In this document: positions 57,645 through 64,000 of the stretch, in pieces
Layout: every line of letters starts with the position of its first letter
Position numbering within the stretch: the first letter of the stretch is position 1
Assembly (NCBI RefSeq): GCF_030419005.1
Contig: NZ_CP106951.1
Span: forward strand, 1,426,001-1,490,000
DNA: 64,000 nt
Reading direction: 5' to 3'
Source: Eleftheria terrae
Lineage (GTDB): Bacteria; Pseudomonadota; Gammaproteobacteria; Burkholderiales; Burkholderiaceae_C
Notes under the pieces: generated by a model
The model's database searches: none
Told to the model about the DNA's origin: nothing
What the model saw: the letters and a program-made list of their open reading frames with translations, nothing else
Program-made: the position numbers and the translations under genes

Positions 57645-58709
57645 ATGGACACCATACGTGTTGGCCTGATCGGCTACGGCTATGCAAGCAAGACATTCCA
57701 CGCCCCGCTGATGGCCGGGGTGCCTGGCCTGGCGCTGGCCGCCGTCAGCAGCAGCGACCCCGGGAAAGTGCGGGCCGACTGGCCCGACCTGCCGGTGGAG
57801 TCCTCGGCACAGGCCCTGGTCGACCGGCCGGACGTGCAGCTGGTGGTCATCGCCACGCCCAACGACACCCACTTTCCGCTGGCGCGCGCCGCGCTGCTCG
57901 CCGGCAAGCATGTGGTGGTCGACAAGCCCTTCACCGTGACGCTGCAGGAGGCCCGCGACCTCGACGAGCTGGCGCAGCGCCAGGGCCGGCTGCTGTCGGT
58001 GTTCCATAACCGCCGCTGGGATTCGGACTTCCTGACACTGAAGGCCTTGCTCGCCTCGGGCGAGCTGGGGCGGGTGGTGCACTTCGAATCGCACTTCGAC
58101 CGCTGGCGCCCCCAGGTGCGCGACCGCTGGCGCGAGCAGGCCGGCCGCGGCGGCGGGCTGTGGAACGACCTGGGGCCGCACCTGCTGGACCAGGCCCTGC
58201 AGCTGTTCGGCATGCCCGAGGGGCTGAGCGTGGACCTGGCCAGCCAGCGCGACGGCTCCCAGGCCGACGACTACTTCCACGCCCGGCTGCGCTACGCCAG
58301 CCCGCACGGCGGCCTGCAGGTGATCCTGCATGCCAGCGCGCTGGTGGCGGCAGTTGGCCCCCGCTATGTCGTGCACGGCACGCGCGGCAGCTACCTGAAG
58401 CGTGGCCTCGACCCCCAGGAAGACCAGTTGAAGGCCGGCGCCCGCCCTCGCCTGGAGCCGCTCGGCGACTGGGGCCGCGATCCGCAAGACGGCGTGCTGA
58501 CCCTCGGCGAGGCCGAGCCCGCCGCCTCGCGTCGTCACCCGACGCTGCCCGGCAACTACCTCGGCTACTACGCCGCAGTGCGCGACGCGGTGCGCGGAGC
58601 CGCCCCCAACCCGGTGCCGGCCGGGGAAGCCATGCAGGTGATGGCGCTGATCGAGGCGGGCCGCCGCAGCGCTGCGCGGCGCTGCGAAATGCCGGTGAAC
58701 GGCCATTGA
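57645..58709 (+). CDS. Gfo/Idh/MocA family oxidoreductase
   Basis: 354 residues. N-terminal NAD(P)-binding IRVGLIGYGYASKTFHAPLM and the VIATPNDTHFPLARAALLAGKHVVVDKPFTV block with the catalytic-lysine motif EKP-like (here D-K-P), plus the substrate-domain HFESHFDRWRPQVRDRWREQAGRGGGLWNDLGPHLLDQAL. It resembles the YdgJ group. It would oxidise a sugar or cyclitol; substrate unknown. The start was set at MDTIRVGLIG, with the TATAAG promoter box upstream. Divergent from gor. Confidence 0.93.
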   Translation: MDTIRVGLIGYGYASKTFHAPLMAGVPGLALAAVSSSDPGKVRADWPDLPVESSAQALVDRPDVQLVVIATPNDTHFPLARAALLAGKHVVVDKPFTVTLQEARDLDELAQRQGRLLSVFHNRRWDSDFLTLKALLASGELGRVVHFESHFDRWRPQVRDRWREQAGRGGGLWNDLGPHLLDQALQLFGMPEGLSVDLASQRDGSQADDYFHARLRYASPHGGLQVILHASALVAAVGPRYVVHGTRGSYLKRGLDPQEDQLKAGARPRLEPLGDWGRDPQDGVLTLGEAEPAASRRHPTLPGNYLGYYAAVRDAVRGAAPNPVPAGEAMQVMALIEAGRRSAARRCEMPVNGH

Positions 58710-58871
58710 GCACCTCGCCGGGTGCCGGCGGCGGTCCGGCGCGCACCCGAGCCACGGGCCACGACCGGCCGCAGCGCCCTGCCCCTCACGCCGGCAGGCG
58801 TTGCAGGGGGAGCGCATCCCTCCTATCCTCGCCAGACCACCGGCCTGGGGCCGGGCAGACGAGGAGCATGC

Positions 58872-59279
58872 ATGGCCTTCATCGAAAAATTCGGCCCACT
58901 CATGGGCCGCATCCTGCTTGCGCTGATGTTCGTGCCTTCCGGCTTCAGCAAGGTGACCAACTTCCAGGGCACCGTCGCCTACATCACCTCCAAGGGCCTG
59001 CCGGCGCCCACGCTGCTGGCTGGCGCCACCATCGCGCTGGAGATCGGCGCCGGGCTGGCCTTGCTGCTGGGTTTCAAGGCTCGTTGGGCGGCGCTGCTGC
59101 TGGCCGCCTTCGCCTTGCTGGCGGCCTTCTTCTTCCACAACTTCTGGACGGTGGACGAAGCGCAGAAAATGGCCCAATACATCAGCTTCTACAAAAACCT
59201 CGCCATCACCGGCGGCCTGCTCTTCGTGGCGGCCTACGGTGCCGGCCCCGTCTCGCTGGACCAGCGCGACACGACGTGA
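58872..59279 (+). CDS. DoxX family membrane protein
   Basis: 135 residues, four hydrophobic helices: LMGRILLALMFVPSGFSKV, LLAGATIALEIGAGLALLLGF, AALLLAAFALLAAFFFHNFW and LAITGGLLFVAAYG. DoxX proteins are small quinone-pool-associated membrane proteins, some tied to thiosulfate oxidation or redox stress; function here is unknown. GAGGAG lies five bases upstream of the chosen ATG. Six bases before the channel gene, so likely co-transcribed. Confidence 0.9.
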   Translation: MAFIEKFGPLMGRILLALMFVPSGFSKVTNFQGTVAYITSKGLPAPTLLAGATIALEIGAGLALLLGFKARWAALLLAAFALLAAFFFHNFWTVDEAQKMAQYISFYKNLAITGGLLFVAAYGAGPVSLDQRDTT

Positions 59280-59285
59280 CACCGC

Positions 59286-60170
59286 ATGCCTGACCTCCGG
59301 CCCCACACCTCCACCGACCCGTTCTCGCTGTCCTCCACCTCGGATGAGGACTTCGGCAAGCCGCCCAGCGGCTGGCGGCTGCGCCTCTATCGCGTCATCT
59401 TCGAGGCCGACACGCCAGCCGGCCGGCGCTTCGACCTGTTCCTGATCGGCGCCATCCTGCTCAGCGTGCTGGTGGTCACGCTCGACAGCGTGCAGGGCCT
59501 GCACCAGCGGCATCGCACCGCCTTCAACGTGCTGGAGTGGTTCTTCACCCTGCTCTTCACTGCCGAGTATGTCGGGCGGCTGCTGTGCGTGCAGCGGCCG
59601 CTGCGATATGTGCTGAGCTTCTTCGGCATCGTGGACCTGCTGGCCATCCTGCCGGCCTACCTCTCGGCGCTGGTGCCGGAGCTGCACCTGCTGATGGACG
59701 TGCGCATCCTGCGCCTGCTGCGCATCTTCCGCATCTTCAAGCTGAGCCAGTACGCCCAGGAATATCGCCTGCTGGTGCGCGCGCTGGCCAACAGCCGGCG
59801 CAAGATCCTGGTCTTCCTCGGCTTCGTGCTGATGGTGGTGCTCGTGCTGGGCACGCTGATGTACCTGGTGGAGGGGCCGGCACACGGCTTCAAGGACATC
59901 CCGACCTCGGTCTACTGGGCCATCACCACCTTGACGACGGTGGGCTTCGGCGACCTCACCCCCAAGACCGATACCGGCCGGCTCATCGCGTCGCTGATGA
60001 TGCTGCTGGGCTGGGGCACGCTGGCCGTACCCACCGGCATCGTGACGTCCGAGATGACCTCGATCCGCCTGCGGCCGGTGCGGGTGCGGGTGTGCCCGGC
60101 CTGCAGCACGATGGAGGAATCGGCCGAGGCGAACTTCTGCCGGCATTGCGGCAGCCGGCTGGCGCCCTGA
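59286..60170 (+). CDS. Voltage-gated potassium channel with C-terminal zinc ribbon
   Basis: 294 residues. Six transmembrane segments (S1 near residue 50; voltage sensor S4 LMDVRILRLLRIFRIFK near 137-153), then the pore helix and filter TTLTTVGFGDLTPKTDTGR (residues about 215-233) and S6. The T-V-G-F-G-D filter makes it K+-selective. After S6 a short linker leads to a zinc-ribbon-like end, CPACSTMEESAEANFCRHCG, with four cysteines. N-terminal 40 residues are cytoplasmic. The channel would set membrane potential; the ribbon may sense metal or redox state or aid assembly (inference). Confidence 0.9.
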   Translation: MPDLRPHTSTDPFSLSSTSDEDFGKPPSGWRLRLYRVIFEADTPAGRRFDLFLIGAILLSVLVVTLDSVQGLHQRHRTAFNVLEWFFTLLFTAEYVGRLLCVQRPLRYVLSFFGIVDLLAILPAYLSALVPELHLLMDVRILRLLRIFRIFKLSQYAQEYRLLVRALANSRRKILVFLGFVLMVVLVLGTLMYLVEGPAHGFKDIPTSVYWAITTLTTVGFGDLTPKTDTGRLIASLMMLLGWGTLAVPTGIVTSEMTSIRLRPVRVRVCPACSTMEESAEANFCRHCGSRLAP

Positions 60171-60295
60171 CCGCCTCGCAAGCAACGGTCCAGGGCTGAT
60201 GCCCTGGCGGCAGTTATCTAGGTGACAGTTTCCGGCCGGCGTCGCTTGCACAATGAGCCGGTGTTTCGCCAACCGGCCCTGAAGGCCCGGCCGCC

Positions 60296-61114
60296 ATGAC
60301 TGCTCCACACACTTTTTCGCAACTGCTCGCCAGGCGCAGCCGCAGCGCCGGCACGGTCAGCTTTCCCGTCACCGACGACTGGCTGCAAGGCCGCACCACC
60401 TTTGGCGGCTTCATTGCCGCCTGTGCGGTCCAGGCCATGCGCGACGTGGCCGGCGCCGACTGGCCGGCGCAGGTACAGCTGACCGCGCTGCAAACCAGCT
60501 TCGTCGGCCCGGTGGGCCTCGGCATGATGGATGTGGCGGTGCAGGTGCTGCGCGAAGGCCGCCACCTGCGCCAGGTGCAGGCGCACGTCAGCCAGGCCGG
60601 CCAGACCGCCGCGGTGCTGCTGGCCGTCTTCGGCGCCGGCCGCGAGACGGTCGTGCCGCACCATGCACCGGTGCAGCCGACGCTGTCCATCACGCCTGCC
60701 GATGCACGGCCCCTGCCGTTCGTGCCGGGCGTGACGCCCAATTTCACGCAGCACCTCGACTTCCGCTGGGCCGAGGGCCACCTGCCCTACAGCGGCCAGC
60801 CCGGCTGGCAGGTGAAGGTGCATGCGCGCCTGCGTGACGACTCGCTGGACGAGGAGTTGCTGACCGTGCTGCTGGCCGATGCCGCCCCACCCGCCGTGCT
60901 GGGCCAGCTGGCGACGCCCGCGCCCAGCAGCTCGGTCTCCTGGGCGCTGGAGCTTGCACCGCTCACCCGCACGGCGGCCCCCGGTGCCTGGTGGCGCATC
61001 GACAAGGACACCCGGGCGGCCGCTGCCGGCCATGTCAACGACGGTACCACCCTGTGGACGCCCTCCGGCCAGCTGGCGGCGTTTGGTCACCAGGTGGTGG
61101 CGGTCTACGCCTGA
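60296..61114 (+). CDS. Acyl-CoA thioesterase family protein
   Basis: 272 residues with two hot-dog-like halves, as in TesB-type thioesterases. The N-terminal GRTTFGGFIAACAVQAMRDVAG and TSFVGPVGLGMMDVAVQVLREGRHLRQVQAHVSQAGQTAAVLLAVFG blocks are typical. It would hydrolyse acyl-CoA thioesters; chain preference is unknown. Convergent with thpR. The ATG has a GAAGG site upstream. Confidence 0.88.
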   Translation: MTAPHTFSQLLARRSRSAGTVSFPVTDDWLQGRTTFGGFIAACAVQAMRDVAGADWPAQVQLTALQTSFVGPVGLGMMDVAVQVLREGRHLRQVQAHVSQAGQTAAVLLAVFGAGRETVVPHHAPVQPTLSITPADARPLPFVPGVTPNFTQHLDFRWAEGHLPYSGQPGWQVKVHARLRDDSLDEELLTVLLADAAPPAVLGQLATPAPSSSVSWALELAPLTRTAAPGAWWRIDKDTRAAAAGHVNDGTTLWTPSGQLAAFGHQVVAVYA

Positions 61115-61172
61115 GCGGCAGCGACGCGGCGGCGCTGCCACCCGCCTGGCGCCGCCCTTGGCGGCAGCAGCA

Positions 61173-61709
61173 TCAGCCGGCGCGCCAGGGATAGTGCCGC
61201 AGCACCTGGTAGCCGCCACCGGGTCCGAGCACCGAGGCCACCAGCACATGCCCGCCCACCGGCCAATGCACCGCGCCTGCCTGTGCGGGTGGCTGCGCGC
61301 CCCGCGCGTCGCGTGCCAGGGTGACATGCGGCTCGAAGGACCGGGCATCCACCGGCAAGCGCAGCCGGGCGATCGCCTCGCCCAGCCGCCGGTGCAGCTC
61401 GAGCAGTTCCGCTGGCGGCCGCGCCGGCCGCAGCCAGGCCACGCCCTGCCACAGCCCGCCGTCCTGCAAGGCCAGCTCGAAGGGTGGCACCGACACCGCA
61501 CCGGCATCGGCCACGTCGGCCACCTGGCCATCCGGCACCCGGGTCAGGAAATGCAGGGTCACATGCAGCCGCTCGGACCGGGTCAGCCGGGCGCCGCGCG
61601 GCCAGTGCCAGCGCTGCTGCTGGGCGTGCAGCGCCTCGCGTTCGCGCTCGCCTGGCCAGAGGGCGAAGAACAGGCGGGCGCCAGCCGGCTCATGAGGGGG
61701 CTGGCTCAG
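61173..61709 (-). CDS. thpR: RNA 2',3'-cyclic phosphodiesterase ThpR, apparently starting at CTG
   Basis: 178 residues, the normal family length, if read from CTG at 61709. The N-terminus then reads MSQPPHEPAG-ARLFFALWPG, the standard family opening. The two catalytic motifs are HVTLHFL (about residues 49-55) and HVTLAR further on. The enzyme opens 2',3'-cyclic phosphate RNA ends. No ATG, GTG or TTG exists upstream in this frame near a proper position; the first usual start is GTG at 61562, which would remove 49 residues and cut motif 1 in two. An AAGGGAGG site (61715-61722) lies exactly five bases before the CTG, strongly supporting it. An ATG at 61693 exists only in a different frame. Confidence 0.8.
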   Translation of the reverse strand: MSQPPHEPAGARLFFALWPGEREREALHAQQQRWHWPRGARLTRSERLHVTLHFLTRVPDGQVADVADAGAVSVPPFELALQDGGLWQGVAWLRPARPPAELLELHRRLGEAIARLRLPVDARSFEPHVTLARDARGAQPPAQAGAVHWPVGGHVLVASVLGPGGGYQVLRHYPWRAG

Positions 61710-61929
61710 AGCGGCCTCCCTTGGCGACCGTGAAGGTGCCTGGCGTCGGCGCGTCGGGCAGTGACGGCCGAGGCCACCCGGCGCCCGCCCGGCACGGAGG
61801 GGCGGCAGCGGCCGGTGGGGTCAACGGCGTGGGCGCTCGGGCAACGGAGCCGGTTCATGCTGGAAGCGTGTCCATCGGTGCGGGACAGGCGCAGCACCCA
61901 GTGCTGCAGGGCGCCCCGCGGCCCCCACC

Positions 61930-63192
61930 TTACTTCACCTGTGCTGCCTTCACCAGAGCGTCCATCGCCTCCGGCACGCTGGTCTGGTCGTTGTTCCAGA
62001 ATGCAGCCACCACGTCCTTCAGGGCCGCCTCGGTCTTCTCCGGCAGGGCCATCTTGTGCGCGACCGACGGCACCAGCGCGTTCACCATGCTCGAGGCGAC
62101 GAAATAGGCACTCGACTCCTGCGCACACAGGTCGAACTTGCCCATGTCGACGCCGGTGCCCACCGGGACCGAACCCTTGTTCAGGTTGAACACCTGCTGG
62201 AACTCCTTGCTCATGATGGTGGCCGCCAAGGCCTGCTGAGCCTGGGCAGCGGCACTGTCCTTGAGCCGGAACATCGCGAAGCTGTCGATATTGAAGATGA
62301 AGGAGCGGGCCGTGCCCGGCGCCGAAACACAGAGGAAATCGCGGTTCGGTTGCTTTTGCGCCGCCAGGAACTCGCCCTTGGCCCAGTCGCCCATGAACTG
62401 CATGCCGGCTTCCCCGCGGATGACCATGGCGGTGGCCGCATTCCATTCGCGGCCCGCAGCAGCCGCGTCGGTATAGCCCTTGATGCGCCGGAAGGTCTCC
62501 AGCACCTGGCCCATGGTCTCGCTGCGCAGCGCCTTGGCATCCAGCTGCACCAGCGCCTTGCGATAGAAGTCGGGGCCGCCCACCCCGAGCGCGACGGTCT
62601 CGAAGGTGGTGAACTCCTGCCAGGGCTGGCCACCGTGCGCGACCGGCACGATGCCGGCCTTGCGCATCTTGTCAGCCACCGCAAAGAACTCGTCCCAGGT
62701 GGCCGGCGCGCGTGCGCCGACCTTGCGCAGGGCCTCGCGGTTGATCCACAGCCAGTTGATCCGGTGCACGTTCACCGGCACGGCCACGTAGCGGCCGTTG
62801 ACCTTCATCGCCTCGGCCACCACCCGTGGTAGCTGCGAGTCCCATTGCTGGCGCCGCGCCACGTCGTCGAGGTTGGCCAGCACGTCGAGGCGGCCCCACT
62901 CCTGGATGGCCGGGCCCTTGAGCTGGGCCGCGGCCGGCGGGTTGCCGGCCAGCACGCGCGAACGCAGCACCGACATCGCACCTTCGCCGCCACCGCCGGC
63001 CACCACGAAATCGCGCCAGCCGTGGCCCTCTGCCGCCAGCAGCCGCTTGAGCTCGGCCACCGACTTGGCTTCGCCGCCGCTGGTCCACCAATGCAGCACT
63101 TCCACCTGGCCGGCCCAGGCCGGCATGGCGGCGGCCAGCGCACAGGCTAGCAACAGGCCGGCGCTGCGGCGTGAACGTGCTGGGGTCGGCAT
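61930..63192 (-). CDS. Sugar ABC transporter substrate-binding protein (orphan)
   Basis: 420 residues with a signal peptide (AGLLLACALAAAMPAWA). It belongs to the carbohydrate-binding extracellular solute-binding family 1, resembling glucose/mannose binders of Pseudomonas: VEVLHWWTSGGEAKSVAELKRLL near the N-terminus, VPVNVHRINWLWINREALRKVG near 145 and GGQPWQEFTTFETVALG later. Ligand is probably a hexose but unverified. It has a GAGGAGAG ribosome-binding site. Sugar permeases and the ATPase normally follow such genes but are absent; thpR follows. It diverges from the Hsp70-like gene. Confidence 0.92.
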   Translation of the reverse strand: MPTPARSRRSAGLLLACALAAAMPAWAGQVEVLHWWTSGGEAKSVAELKRLLAAEGHGWRDFVVAGGGGEGAMSVLRSRVLAGNPPAAAQLKGPAIQEWGRLDVLANLDDVARRQQWDSQLPRVVAEAMKVNGRYVAVPVNVHRINWLWINREALRKVGARAPATWDEFFAVADKMRKAGIVPVAHGGQPWQEFTTFETVALGVGGPDFYRKALVQLDAKALRSETMGQVLETFRRIKGYTDAAAAGREWNAATAMVIRGEAGMQFMGDWAKGEFLAAQKQPNRDFLCVSAPGTARSFIFNIDSFAMFRLKDSAAAQAQQALAATIMSKEFQQVFNLNKGSVPVGTGVDMGKFDLCAQESSAYFVASSMVNALVPSVAHKMALPEKTEAALKDVVAAFWNNDQTSVPEAMDALVKAAQVK

Positions 63193-63392
63193 GGGGACTC
63201 TCCTCGCTAGTGAAATGTCGGCAGGATGCCGAACGAATTCTTGAATGAGATAACAATTATTAACACATCTGAACATTTGATTAAGTCGGGGCTTCCCGGG
63301 GGTTGCCCGGGGCTGTGCGGCGTTCTTCCCGCGGGAGGGCCGTAGAATCCGCCCCCCGCGCCTTTTCGCCTGTCGACCTCGACGCACGCCCC
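63193..63392. promoter_or_regulatory. AT-rich divergent promoter region
   Basis: An AT-rich tract (about 63230-63290) with TTGAATGAGATAACAATT and repeated TAA/ATT words lies between the sugar binder (minus) and the Hsp70-like gene (plus). TAGAAT (63343-63348) 45 bases before the Hsp70 start is a candidate -10 for that gene. No confident -35 boxes. Confidence 0.5.
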
Positions 63393-64000
63393 ATGAAGCC
63401 CTTGCCCGACTATTGCGCCATCGACTTCGGCACCTCCAACTCGGCCATCGCCATTGCCGCAGCCGGCGGCCAGGGCCACCGCCTGGTGGACCTGGAGGAT
63501 GGACGCAACACCATGCCGACGGCGGTGTTCTACTTTGCCGACCCGCACGATGCACCGGTCAGCGGCCCGCTGCCGCTGCGCGCATTCGGCCGCGCCGCTG
63601 TCAAGGCCTATGTCGAGGGCTACGACGGCCGGCTGATGCGTTCGCTGAAGTCCATCCTCGGCAGCTCGCTGGTGGAGCAGACCACCGACGTCGGCGGTGG
63701 CCAGGCGGTCAAGTTCATCGATGTCATCACCGGCTACCTGCACCACCTGAAGGCCAAGGCCGAAGCCGCTGCGGGCCGGCCGCTGCACCGGGTGGTGATG
63801 GGCCGGCCGGTGTTTTTCGTCGACGAGGACCCGCTGCGCGACACGCAGGCCCAGGCCTCGCTGCAGGCGGCAGCGCAGGCGGTGGGCTTTGGCGAGGTGC
63901 ACTTCCAGTTCGAGCCGATCGCGGCCGCCTTCGACTACGAGCAGCAGGCCGCACGTGAGGAACTGGTGCTGGTGGCCGACATCGGCGGCGGCACCTCCGA
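63393..64000 (+). CDS. Hsp70-family chaperone, YegD-like (3' truncated by window edge)
   Basis: The first 202 residues of a larger protein. The Hsp70/actin-type ATPase domain begins with YCAIDFGTSNSAIAIA (phosphate 1 loop) and reaches LVADIGGGTS (phosphate 2) at the window end. QTTDVGGGQAVKFIDVITGYLHHLKAKAEAAAG and RVVMGRPVFFVDED are typical of YegD-like proteins rather than DnaK. Such proteins are Hsp70 relatives of unknown clients, usually lacking the full substrate-binding domain. The ATG follows the promoter region with no strong ribosome-binding site. Confidence 0.9.
   Translation, partial: MKPLPDYCAIDFGTSNSAIAIAAAGGQGHRLVDLEDGRNTMPTAVFYFADPHDAPVSGPLPLRAFGRAAVKAYVEGYDGRLMRSLKSILGSSLVEQTTDVGGGQAVKFIDVITGYLHHLKAKAEAAAGRPLHRVVMGRPVFFVDEDPLRDTQAQASLQAAAQAVGFGEVHFQFEPIAAAFDYEQQAAREELVLVADIGGGTS

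Noticed and set aside
57558..60308. Long open extension upstream of gor on the minus strand
   Set aside because: It crosses four plus-strand genes with clear families; the true gor start is at 57557.

Overview
The window is about 64 kb of high-GC chromosomal DNA from a betaproteobacterium, most likely order Burkholderiales (Rubrivivax/Leptothrix/Ideonella-like relatives). This is inferred from base composition, from the pyrG-kdsA-DUF1330-eno-ftsB gene order and from protein character; no 16S rRNA is present. Genes are densely packed, with many ATGA or TGATG stop/start overlaps. I see no tRNA, rRNA, CRISPR array, prophage or insertion sequence. The window opens inside mutS and ends inside an Hsp70-family gene.

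Layout. 1-9.6 kb: mutS, an Anbu-type proteasome homologue and an alpha/beta hydrolase in one overlapping operon; then pyrG, kdsA, a DUF1330 gene, eno and ftsB, closed by a clear terminator; then pnuC and a nicotinamide riboside kinase-like gene (NAD precursor salvage). 9.6-14 kb: hslO, a gamma-carbonic anhydrase-like protein, a DUF455 ferritin-like protein, a small membrane protein and a lipoprotein with a DJ-1/PfpI domain. 14.1-22.5 kb: a copper-tolerance island with two small secreted proteins, a TolC-type outer membrane protein, a two-domain multicopper oxidase, a cupredoxin, CopZ, the CopA ATPase, CueR and a methyltransferase. Two nearly identical MerR-type promoters face away from each other between copZ and copA.

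22.6-32.3 kb: an orphan substrate-binding protein, a histidine kinase gene broken by two frameshifts, an FkbM methyltransferase, a cation/proton antiporter, an M3 oligopeptidase and an exported nucleosidase. 32.5-35 kb: a three-gene overlapping operon (methyltransferase, acyl carrier protein, shortened and degenerate adenylate-forming enzyme) behind a 14-bp perfect palindrome that overlaps a candidate -10 box. This is the least explained locus and the best candidate for an undescribed small pathway, or the remnant of one. 35-41 kb: DUF2059, a flavin reductase-like protein, a GGDEF-EAL protein, and a small membrane protein, lipid kinase and phosphoesterase set.

41.5-49.5 kb: a small hypothetical gene, an FtsH-like protease, a cyanide-insensitive-type bd oxidase (cioAB), two small stress-type proteins, a 2OG-Fe dioxygenase, an S4 RNA-binding protein and a second orphan substrate-binding protein. 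49.7-64 kb: a gamma-glutamyl-GABA hydrolase-like amidotransferase, an MDR reductase, a BON lipoprotein, a hexose-6-phosphate mutarotase, PhoD, glutathione reductase, a Gfo/Idh/MocA oxidoreductase, DoxX, a voltage-gated K+ channel with a zinc ribbon, a thioesterase, thpR (apparently starting at CTG), a third orphan binding protein (sugar type) and the 5' part of a YegD-like Hsp70 gene.

All family assignments come from reading motifs, without database searches. Starts were chosen by ribosome-binding sites, overlaps and expected N-termini.
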